From Hirundichthys speculiger (Eukaryota; Chordata; Actinopteri; Beloniformes; Exocoetidae): a stretch of DNA of 64,000 nucleotides. The stretch covers positions 1,302,001-1,366,000 of the forward strand of contig JAGFBZ010001926.1 in NCBI GenBank assembly GCA_018398805.1. Reading direction: 5' to 3'. Within the stretch, counting starts at the first letter, position 1, and every line of letters begins with the position of its first letter. Under the pieces are notes generated by a model. It saw only the letters and a list, made by a program, of their open reading frames with translations. It was not told the DNA's origin and ran no database searches. The position numbers were made by a program, and so were the translations under genes. Shown here piece after piece: positions 37,250 through 48,000 of this stretch.

Positions 37250-37480
37250 CAGGGGACAGTGGCTTCTTTTGATAAAAACCCCCAAATTGTCATTGGGCAG
37301 ATGCAATCATGTGACAAGCAGCACGCTCTGATTCCAGCCATGTCCTCATGAAAGCAATAGTTTATGGCATATAGAGGTCTCCATACGACTATAACCGCTT
37401 CATGAAAATAAACTGCTTATTAATTTTTGATCGGTTTTGGCCCCTCCGAATCAGCGAGCTGTCAAGGCAAGAAGGTGGAG

Positions 37481-39007
37481 ATGAATTACGAATTTGGGAG
37501 AGAAAGTGGTTTTATCAACAGCCAGCCGTCGCTCGCTGAGTGCCTGACATCTTTCACTAACCCTGTCGGTGATGCATTTCAAAGTTCATCAATCAAGAGC
37601 TCAGCGCTTTCACGGTCGACACTGATTCCTCCTCCTTTTGAGCAGACCATCCCCGGCCTGAACCCGAGCGTCCACCCACGCCACAGCCGCTCCAAGCAGG
37701 CTCTGGAAGGCTGCAGCCCGCTGCAGGCTGCCTCTCTGCCCCCGGAGTACCCGTGGATGAAGGAGAAGAAAAGCATCAAGAGGAGCCAGGCTGCTGCTGC
37801 TGCTGCTGCTGCCTCTTCAGCTTCTGCCACGACTGCGACCGACTCCTCGCCCCACTACTTCTCCCCCCAAGGCAAGACACGATGATTAATAACCTGCATG
37901 TGAAGGGCTCCTCGATGTTTGAGAATTTCTCTTTGCAATGAGCTGCATCACGGGTCCCGTAGGAAAAAGTGGATATTCCTTAAAGCCACAATAGGATCAC
38001 TTGATTTAATCTCGCCTTATCTCATCGAGTAGACGCGTTGACTTGTGATGCGATGTCGCGTTAATGTTTGACAGTAATAGAGTGATAGATTATTGTTACA
38101 CGGGGCCAGCAGCTGGCACGTTCATTAATCTTCACCCTCAGTTCTGTCCTGCCCACGAAGACCCATCATATTCACCCTGGGGCCCGTAAATCTTCCCAGT
38201 CTTGGTGCTCGCTTGCCACGCATTTCACCCCGTAGAGCCCAGTTTACCCTTGTTTTATTTTTGACCACCAGCCTTTCTGTAATTAAATACATTCTACTTA
38301 TTTATACATATATGTATATTTTAGGTTCTCCCGAGATACCAGAGAGTGCTGCTGGCGGTGTAGGGGCTTCCAGGAGGCTGAGGACTGCGTACACAAACAC
38401 CCAACTTCTGGAGCTGGAGAAGGAGTTTCATTTCAACAAATACCTGTGCAGACCGAGGCGCGTGGAAATAGCGACGCTGTTGGATTTAACAGAAAAGCAG
38501 GTGAAAGTGTGGTTTCAGAACAGGCGGATGAAGCACAAAAGGCAAACCCACTGCAAGGAGAACCGGGACAGTGAGGGGATATACGCGTGTCTGGATGACG
38601 GGCCGGAGGAAGAGCCCGAGCAGGCGGCGTGCAGCAGCGCAGCTCTCCTGCAGAGGGAGAGGTATTCCCACCAAAATACCTTGACTTCACAGCAGCCCCA
38701 GAACGGACACAATGGGGAGAACCAAAGCCCAGCTGTTACCCCTGCGAGCAGCAATGAGAAAAATCTGAAACATGTTCCGACCCCTGCACCCACCGCTCCT
38801 GCCTGCGCGTCAACAATGGGCCCGGACAATGACGGCTCCTCCGGCCTGGACGCGTCTTTGCAAGACTTCCAAGTTTTCTCCTCCTCGCCTTCTTTCTCGC
38901 CCGGTTTGTCAGATTCAACAGAGAGTCCCTTGCCTTTTTCCTCCGACACATTCGACCTCTTTTCAGAAACACTAACAACAATGGACCTGCAGAGCCTCAG
39001 CTACTGA
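37481..39007 (+). CDS. hoxa2b: Homeobox protein Hox-A2b
   Basis: This anterior Hox transcription factor patterns hindbrain rhombomeres and second-arch neural crest. Exons are 37481-37871 and 38325-39007; the phase-1 join gives 357 residues. The start is set by [20 protein letters not shown], the conserved Hox2 N-terminus; an in-frame ATG 54 nt upstream lacks family similarity. The PBX-binding hexapeptide core YPWM is at residues 90-93, then an alanine run coded by GCT/GCC repeats. The homeodomain is at about 146-205: [20 protein letters not shown], then RQ-like [18 protein letters not shown]. The C-terminus TMDLQSLSY matches the family ending. The intron starts with GC, not GT (CCAAG|GCAAGA), while the acceptor TTTTAG|GT is normal. 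Reading through the donor would end after only four more residues, so splicing there is required. Confidence 0.98.
38068..38090 (+). promoter_or_regulatory. Candidate Meis/Prep plus Hox/Pbx module in the hoxa2b intron
   Basis: TTGACAG (38068-38074, Meis/Prep core TGACAG) is followed 8 nt later by TGATAGAT (38083-38090, Pbx-Hox consensus TGATNNAT). In other vertebrates the Hoxa2 intron carries a rhombomere-4 enhancer built from Hox/Pbx and Prep/Meis sites. Position and composition agree. Function here is inferred. Confidence 0.55.
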
Positions 39008-39214
39008 AATGTTGCAGACTGTAGTTTATTTGAATTCAGTAGTGTAGGCGCTTTACGCGTGAGAGGAGAATTGATAGATCTCACAAAGATAAGGTAAGTT
39101 AAATTGCAAAAAAAAAAAGCAAAGCTACTTACATACAAGTGGACTTCAAGAGGTCATCACGTGTTTATTTTTCTATGGATTTTAATTACAAGCTGAGAAG
39201 AGTATTTTTCTTGA

Positions 39215-39220
39215 AATAAA
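39215..39220 (+). other. Candidate hoxa2b polyadenylation signal
   Basis: AATAAA about 210 nt after the hoxa2b stop. Confidence 0.5.
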
Positions 39221-40898
39221 ACTTTACATTAACTGGAATCAGCTGCGCTTTGGTCTTATTTCACTAAAAGCACATTTGGAGATCTTGGCTATTTTAGATG
39301 GATAATTCTTATGTTTATAGATATATTTTACAACATCATAAAATAAAATTGCCTCCAAAGATAAACCCTTTTCCAGCAATAAATTAAGGAGTATGAAATG
39401 TTTTTATCAGGACACTTTCATACAAATATTTGCAGTGAAAGCACTGAACACATAGCCCTAATAAATCTAAATAAAACGTATGAATGATGTTTAATTTTAG
39501 ATAATTGGTTCCAATTTTCCTATCTGTGGCTGAGAGATATATTTTACTATTTTATGTAATTCTTTCTCCCGATCGTAGCCGTGGGTCTGTCACAGTCCCT
39601 GTCTGGACTAAAAAAGAGGGACAGACACTCATTACATCTACATGGAAAAAAGAAAGAAAATTCGACTAGAATTTCCTGCTTGGACGTCTGGGCCAAAAGC
39701 TGTGACTTGTTTTGGCTTTCTCGTTAAAGGTTATTGCCCATAAAACTCGCAGGACTGAGGGCGCTTGTTTATTGCCTGAGCTTCAACGTAATACAGTCAC
39801 GAAGAATCAACAACCGCCCTTTGCTTTGGTGTATTTCTCAAAGATTATATGATTTAACTCCATATGATTCGTTCGAAGCATCAGAGAACAGAGATTGTTT
39901 CCCAAACTGATACATAAATCCTTATTAAATTAATTGGCTTTTCCAACCAAAATTTTGGAAATCTGAAATGTGGGTCAAATAATGTAATGTATTTGTTTAT
40001 GATAGTTTTTGCTATATATGATATCCTGAGGTGGATTATCTGTATCAAAATAAATTAGTTTCATTTCCGTAATTTATTTAATGCCGAAGGAGTTTTTCAA
40101 ACCGACCAGTTGATCCTGGACTCAACACTGGTCGCAGTGCAACAGCAGCTCTTTTTCATTAGTGCATTATTCACTGTTTACAGAAGCTGCTGAAACATCA
40201 CGGCCATTGTTCTGGAAATCACTATACTATCGGTCAAACTGATTAATTATCGTGAACGGGGTCTGCAGACAGAAGGGCTCATTTATTGGCTCAGTGTCTC
40301 TGCGACCATCGTGGTGCACGAGCTCAGGACTTTAAACGTGTCCACTCCTCGGAAACAGATGACAATTCATTCTTATACCAGGTAGCAGGATTGTAGCAGC
40401 AGGCTGAGAGCCTGAAAACAATAACAAAATTGGGAAGGAGGTGATGGACCGTCCTGAGTGAAATGGTTTCTAAGTGATGCTAATTGTGCATTACTCTGAT
40501 TGAAAACAAGGCAGGAGCAGTAAAAGCCTCAGAGAAAACCCAGGATGTTGCTGAAACCACTGAGGTCATCCGTGCTGGAAGTACTGCAGTGTTTACAGGA
40601 TAAACAAAATATCAATACCTGACTTCAAGATGGGCATTTGCAAAATGAATAAACAAACAAACAAAAACGCACTATAATTGGATTTGGCTGCACTGTCTGA
40701 CTACATCTTTCTGAATAATGTTTGGATAACTTTGTTGGGTCTAAGCAGCCCATCACGGTCAGCATGTAAGTGGATTATAACTTAGAATAGTGTGATGAAA
40801 GGGGAAGGAATCAATCAAGTGGAGTTTTTGAGATGACAGGCAAGTAGATGAAGCTTCATGGGAAACTGGATCCAACACTGTGAGCAGACTCCTCCCCT

Positions 40899-40935
<37 letters not shown>

Positions 40936-42058
40936 CAGGCAGGCAGGCAGGTCAGAGGTCAGGCTGGCTCTCCTCTTCACTCCGAGCTGGAAGGAACTAC
41001 TGCCAGGTCAGGGGAGGGTCAGGTTTTGAATGGCCACATGGATCACAAAGAACATATTGGCAACTAAACAGGAAGTGACATCAGGAACGACAGTGGATAG
41101 ACATGTGCTCTGATCCAAGCAAATGCAATTAATACATGTATTTCTGCTGTCCTCAAACAGCCCGATAGATCACTTTCATCACATCTCGTCATCTAGAAAC
41201 AGAGCATATGTGTGTCCGCAGAAGAGAAAACGCCGTCAAACACCTGCAGCAACAGTAAAATGTGAAACAAAACTCCTCTGTCTTCCTGTCAAACTCTCGC
41301 CACAACAACGAGCTATACAGTTCAAAGGCTTCCTCCTTTAAACCTGGATTGGGTGATACAGGCTGTCAGAAGATGACTAATGAATGACTGGCATCTTTAT
41401 AAACAATATGACAAAAGGCCACCCTCAAATTCTCCAGGAGGCAGAGGTTTAACTGGTGTGGAGGGAGTTTCTGTCGGCTCATGTCACCACTGGTACACTG
41501 GTTGCATCAGAACCAAACGGGCCCGGTTGCTGCAGAAATGTCCTGTCAGTGTTGCAACAAAGAGTGGTAGCTCTGGCACAGAAACACCCAGTGTTTATGT
41601 AATTGACTTTTCAACTACTAATGGTCCTGTTTTGATTTATGGGTTGACATGATCCGAAACTCCAAATGTGCATCACTGTTTAAAAAAAAAAAGAGAAAGA
41701 CTCATATAAATATGCCAAGTCGGTCTGAAATATAGCCAACATAAAATCCTAAAGAAATATTATCTGGAATCAATCAAAAATACTATCATCGCGGCGTTAT
41801 ACTTGAACATTATTCTGAAAGAGTCACAGCTCCATTAAAGCATCAGCTCCGTGTCTTCCCAGCAGATCCAGACTCATAAACGTCAGCCCGCGCGCAGAAT
41901 GAGCGCCGGGCGCGTCTGCGTGTTTGTCTTGCAGCGGAACTGTGTGGTCACTCATAAATAATCCGCATGCTGACTTCCGTGTCTCTGAGCTTGAGCTGCT
42001 TCCGTGTCACGCTAAAGTTTCTGCTGTCCATCGCTTCAGACAATAACATTTAGTCACA
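39221..42058. other. Intergenic hoxa2b to skap2; no hoxa1b
   Basis: No homeobox was recognised, so hoxa1 is absent as expected for HoxAb. 41880-41990 is GC-richer (gcccgcgcgcagaatgagcg) and probably belongs to the skap2 promoter or 5' UTR. Short reading frames here, for example 41380-41652, have no family similarity that I recognise. Confidence 0.5.
40900..40952. repeat. (CA)n followed by (GGCA)n repeat
   Basis: CA units at 40900-40932 pass into four GCAG-type units at 40933-40952. Confidence 0.92.
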
Positions 42059-45000
42059 ATGCGCGCTGTTCCCGATGAGTTGACGACACTCATTTTAGGT
42101 AAAGTATCCCTTTACTGTTTTCTGTTTGCATCCTCACTGTTTTGTTTTGCCTTAGTTGCAATGAGGCCAGTTTTGATGACAGTTTTGAAAAAGAGGAAGT
42201 TCAGTTCGGACAATTTTTTTTATTCATTATTATTATTATTATTTTGTCTCTCAGCCCAGCTGCATGTTAACAGCACACACAAATGTTTGACTTCCATTCA
42301 TACATGTTGACTTGCACCTGTTGTTGCATATCAGCCAAAGGACTTAAAGATGTAAGCTGCTGCTTTCTGTATGTGCTGCTGCCCTTTGAGATAAGCACAT
42401 CACTGTCAGCAAGTGAATGCTTTCCGTGGTATCTTGTTTAGATTTGGAGCACTACCTCTGTGAAGGGTTAAAAGGAGAGCATTTGAGCAAGAGGGCAAAA
42501 GAGAAGAGGGAAACCTTCATAAAGAGAATCAAAGAGGTCAAGCTAAGGTAGGACATGTGGCACCACCATCAAACATTTCCTGCTTTTGTTTGGCTGCAAA
42601 TGTGTCACTTAACCGTCAAATACCTTCTGCTTAAGCAAAAGCGGTTAACTCGCCTTTACTGTCTTTCCAACAGTTTCTCACAAGATTTCAAGGATAAAGG
42701 TGAGTGTTGTTTTTGTCAAACTGTCAACCTCAGTGGTTCTGAACTTGAAGGTTAGGATTCGCAAGAGAAATGACACAAACATACCTGATCACAAGTAAAT
42801 CAATTATTATTATGATTATTGATGATGATGCAAAATCATGAAATATGCAAAATGTTCATAGTTTTATCTTACTGAGACTTATCCAAATAGAACAACAAAT
42901 GGAAATCATTCTGCAGATAAGCTGTCCACACCTCATAAACACACAGCAAGCTTGGGAAGCGCTCTGTTGCACCACGGCGTGTACCATTACTTCACAGCTC
43001 CTTTTTTTTTTTTTAACACTCTAGTAGGTGCGGTGGACTCAGATGATGAGGATGAAGTGGACAGCATCAATGACGGAGGGTCGCAGCAGTCAGAACGCAC
43101 GGACAAGGAGGAAGAGGCTGGTGAAGGTACGCATGCAGCGAGACTGGACGCGGCCTGCTAACTGCTCTCAAGCTATGGATTCAAATTTGGGAAAGTGGCA
43201 TGAAAATGTATAAGCATTTGTGCGTGCCCGCTGGAGAAAGTGACTTTGAGTGGCACAATGAGAGGAGACATTCCAACTGTAACTTGGCAACATACTTGGG
43301 AACCAATTTGGGGGCACAACTGCTACCCCCATTAACCTCCTCACCCCACCCCTTTCACAGCTAAAGCACGTTTTACTGCTCTCAGCCACAGACTGTGGAC
43401 AGAAAATCTCACTCGCATTGCTGCAGTTTGTGGGGAAACAAACACCTAGTATATACCAGTTTAGATCTGATGTGTTTCATCATAGCAACCATGCATGATT
43501 TCATATTTACGTTTTTAATTTGAGTATTGGGGGGAAATCCTTGTGAAATGGTGATTAGGGGACTTGAGTTTATGGGCTGTAAGCAGCTGCCAGTTTTATG
43601 GCTTCTCTTTCACACAAAGCAACTTTGACACAGTTGTACGGTGCGAAAGGAAACCTCTGAGGAGTAAAATGTTGTTGAGTAGAGCCTCGATGGCTTGTAC
43701 TGTTAATTATCAAATAAACAAACAAACAGATGATTGTAATGTTTTGCCAGAAATTCATCTGGACAGTTTTAATCTCTTTACGTTAAATTTCTTTTTGTCA
43801 GTTTGATGTTTCAAAACTTTGATTGGGTTCATGTCACTAGATTTTCTCAAGGTTTTTTTTTTTTGTCTGCAAGGCGCTGAACAGTCTCCACCTGTGGCGG
43901 CCCAGGACCTGATGGCTGTCTTTAAGCAAGGATATCTGGAGAAGCGCAGAAAGGGTTGGTGCTCTGACTGATGAAATCCACCTTGTTTTTGCTTTTAGAG
44001 AGAAAGAGCTCCAATTGTCCACAAACTGAAAGATGCACTCTTAAAATTTAATTATGTGGCGTTTGGACTTGTCTTTTTTTTTTTTTTTTTTTTTAATTTG
44101 CATGCAATAAAACTCAGGTTTATGGAGGAACATGTGTGTTACAAATTAACACTCAAATTTGCAAAGCAGTAAACTGAACATTGCACATTGTGTTCTTCAG
44201 CTAGGACTGTTGGCCATACAGGTTTTTTTTTTTTTAAAAATCTTATTTTGTTCAGATCAATTGTTTTCTTTTTTCTTGCACAGATCACAGCTTTTTTGGC
44301 ACTGAGTGGCAGAAGAGATGGTGTGCTCTGAGCCATCACACTTTCTACTATTACGGCAGTGAGAAAGGTATTGTTTTTATAAAAATGCTGTCTGAGAAAA
44401 CACGGTGTGGAAGGACTCTTCCCCAGGTTTTACCACTGCTGCTGCAGTGAACCATTAATGATGATGTTTTCATTTTCTGTAACCAGACAAGCAGCAGAAG
44501 GGTGACTTCAGCATCGAGGGATACGCTGTCAAAATGAACAGCAACTTACGGAAGGACTCGAAGAAAGACTGCTGCTTTGAAATTTCAGCTCCAGACAAGC
44601 GAGTCTATCAGGTGCGCTTGTCGCTTGCGTGTCCTTCATGCCGTTGCTTTGCAGAATTTGCTCTCCCAAGTGAAACATTTGGACATGTACCATGTTCGAC
44701 ATGTGTCTACACAGTAAATCTTTTTCTCTTTCTTCCTTCAGTCATATCGTTCATTTCACTCTATTGCCTATTAAAGGGCTCAGCCTAACGGCCTGTTTGA
44801 AAAAAAGTCTAAAATGAATGTCTGCAGCATTCAGGCCCTTCCATGTGGAACATTTTACTATGCATATATGCAGTGTTATTTGTTTATGTAAATTAATACA
44901 TGTAGAACTGAATATTGCATTGACTGCAGTTCTCATTTCTTTCCTTTTTCTTCACAGTTTTGTGCGTCAACAACGAAAGAGGCAGAGGAATGGGTTAAAC

Positions 45001-48000
45001 AGATAGACCTTGTTTTGAATAGTATGGGAATAGTATAACATTTCTGATCATTAGAATGCTTTTATTGTGCTCCATTTTATAATTTTTAATAAGCAAAAAA
45101 AGTCTGCCGTTATGGATGAGGGACAACATAATGTCCCTCTTCTTGTAGGTATGACGGGCAGCATTCCAGAAGAAGAGGACGACGAACAGGAAACCTACGA
45201 TGATGTTGGAAATGTAGCTGATGCAATGGATGAAATTTATGAAGAACTCCCAGGTTCGCCCACTTCCCCTATCAATCTCTGTCATGTCTCTTTTGGTGCG
45301 ATTTTACACTTGCGAACCGCACACCCACTGCACTAATTCTGTCATGTCTCTGCAGAGGAAGAGATGCCTGCTCCAGTAAAGCCTCGTCCGAAGGTGGACC
45401 CATCAAGCAAACCTGCTCCTCCTCCTCCTACTCCTGGTATGCAATGCAGACATTTTTTTTTTTTTGTCTGCTTTCAAAACTCTTGGTTGTTATATTGTTT
45501 TAACTTTGACCAATATATAAACAAAATGATATTTGTGATGAATAATGATTTTCTACTGAGTAGAGTAAGCCCTCTGAAGTCACTGTTAACACACAAGAGG
45601 TAGTGACTTCTACAGAGGAAACTTCTATGAAAACTGAAAGTTAGCACAATGCTGAAAATAACTTGACCCAAACTACCCAACTTCCCTTTTCAGTAAGTAG
45701 AGTTATAATTCTATGCTAGAGAAAAGCCTGTCTCATGTCCTCTGTGATTGATGAGAAGCTCTGCAGGCACTAACAAACTCAAAATGGGCCCAGTTCAGAA
45801 GTTCAGGTGATGATATTGACTGACTGAGAGGTGGGACGGCCAGCTGCCAAGACTCAGCCTGACTGACCAGGATACAACCACAGTGCGCTGCTGGGATGTG
45901 TCATCGGGAAGATTTCACAGCTGTTCCGACTTCTCCAATTTTCTTTATGCAAAAAAAAATGGAGCGAGCATGCTTAAAACCTGTGCAGAAGTGGTCTCCC
46001 TACCTTGACACTCTATAGCAGGGGTCGGCAACCTTACTATCAAAAGAGCCTTTTTTTTTTTTGCCCTCTCCCCTTTACTAAAATTAATCCTGGAGCTGCA
46101 AAACCTATTTGACCCTTAAAATGAAGCTAACACAGTGTGTGAAAGTTTAATATATAGTTATGCTATATTCAGAGGGATTTAAATCTACCCAAAAGCTTAT
46201 TCCTAGTATGTTTAGCAATTTTTAAAATTTTTAATGCAAAATGAGGTCACACAATATAAATAATTAAATTTTCACTTCCAAATTTCTTTTGTCATCCACT
46301 GTAAAAGAGCTATAATTTGTTCCATTTGTGAATTTATAGAACAACAATTGTTGCAGTTTTTACCTATTATAACAAAGAAAAACCTCAAACTCTTATTAAG
46401 AGTGTATATTGGGTGATGTTAGATTAGATTAGATTCAACTTTATTGTCATTACATGTATAAATACAGGGTGCAAGAGCAGCAAGTGCAGTATATACAGAA
46501 TATACACTGATATACAGAATGTACAGTAAGAACAGATAAGGGCAGTAGTAAGGAATAAGTATAGGATAAATTAGCAGGATATAGACTATAATAATATACA
46601 GCTGGTAAGTGTAGGGATGAATATAGACAGTATGTACAATTTACTGATGAAGTTTGAACAATATATACAGGTATGAATAAACTAGTGCTGCACTGTATAT
46701 GTTTGGGAGGGGACCAAGGCAAATTCCTATCAACTTGTTGACATGGCAATAAATATATTGAATCTTGAGTCATTTAAAAAAGGAGAAAAAAAACCTCTGA
46801 AATAAAACAAAGAACTATGCAGGTCTATTTGAGTCATTCCTTTATTTGTAGAACATGGATCAAATAAAAAAGTAGCCCACTTTGAAATAAATAAAGTGTA
46901 TAGCTGCAGCCTAATAACATAAAAAATAGTAAACATAAAAATAGGCTAGTTTGTATTTAATTATGACTTAAGTCCATTTCAATGTGTTGTCATCCTATTG
47001 TTTTCTCCTCAGCTCCGTACAGCAGTCAGCCATTGAGCCTGAACATAAAACGCAACTCTAAAATAAGTATATTTTTGAAAAAATGATAACCCATTAAATG
47101 TGATTTCTATTTCTGAACATCACTGCAGAGCTTCTCTGTATCAGGGCTCTAAGACGTGACTTTCATCTTCACACATGACTGCAGGCTGGTGTCTGTGAGA
47201 CGCGAGTGATATTTAGATCTGATGTAGTTCATGCTTGAGAAAACCTGCTCGCATAAGCATGTGGATCCAAAGATTAACAGGATGCCAAATGTGAACGTCT
47301 TCATGTTTCATACAAGTGTCGGGTTTGGCATTCATGTTTCAAAGACAAGTTTGTCGGGTTTGGGGAGGTTTCCAATATCGCTCCATTCGTGCTCCCGAGC
47401 GAGAATCACCTTCTGACAATTTTTTCTCACCAAAGCTACAGGGAGCCACTGCCGAGGGGCTGAAGGGCCGCAGGTTGCCGACCCCTGCTCTATAGCATTA
47501 AATCGTGCCGCGGGCTCTCTACTGCTCCCTACGGGTCCAACAATCACTGCAGGGCTAGCTGTAGAGCTAAAATGATCATTCTTGGTCAGAAAGTTAACTG
47601 CCATATTCCATACTGCTTCTTCTCTGCAAACAGTTGATAAGAGCACAGACTACCAGAACTACTACCAGGGCTTATGGGACTGCACAGGAGGCTACCCAGA
47701 TGAGTTATCCTTCAAACGTGGAGAAGCCATCTACATCCTAAGCAAGGTATGGCCACGAGAGCCTTGGTTGTCTCTGGTAAAATGTTCTGTCCATGATGGC
47801 ACAAACCCATCATAAAAAGTTTGATATTAAGCTATTCTGCTGGTCCCAGACCACCTAAAGTGAATTGTTTCAAGAGAACTGTCTATTCATATCTGTTACT
47901 GGCAGCACCTGGCCCTCTGCCTGAGGTGGCCGACTGAGGCAAACTGGGCTGGGTTAGTTCTCTGGCATTCTGACGGGGATTAGTTGTGTCACAACGGAAA

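Larger units (their letters stand above)
46019..47487 (-). mobile_element. hAT-superfamily transposon in skap2 intron 10
   Basis: The left end is CAGGGGTCGGCAACC and the right end GGTTGCCGACCCCTG, a perfect 15 bp inverted repeat. A perfect 8 bp target duplication, ctctatag, lies at 46011-46018 and 47488-47495. The minus strand retains the C-terminal dimerisation segment of a hAT transposase. Most of the coding region is missing, and a second repeat is nested inside. It lies wholly within intron 10 (45437-47633) and ends 146 nt before exon 11. Confidence 0.93.

Noticed and set aside
41380..41652. 90-codon open frame between hoxa2b and skap2
   Set aside because: No recognisable domain; it is not in the position of a hoxa1b homeobox and shows none of its motifs.
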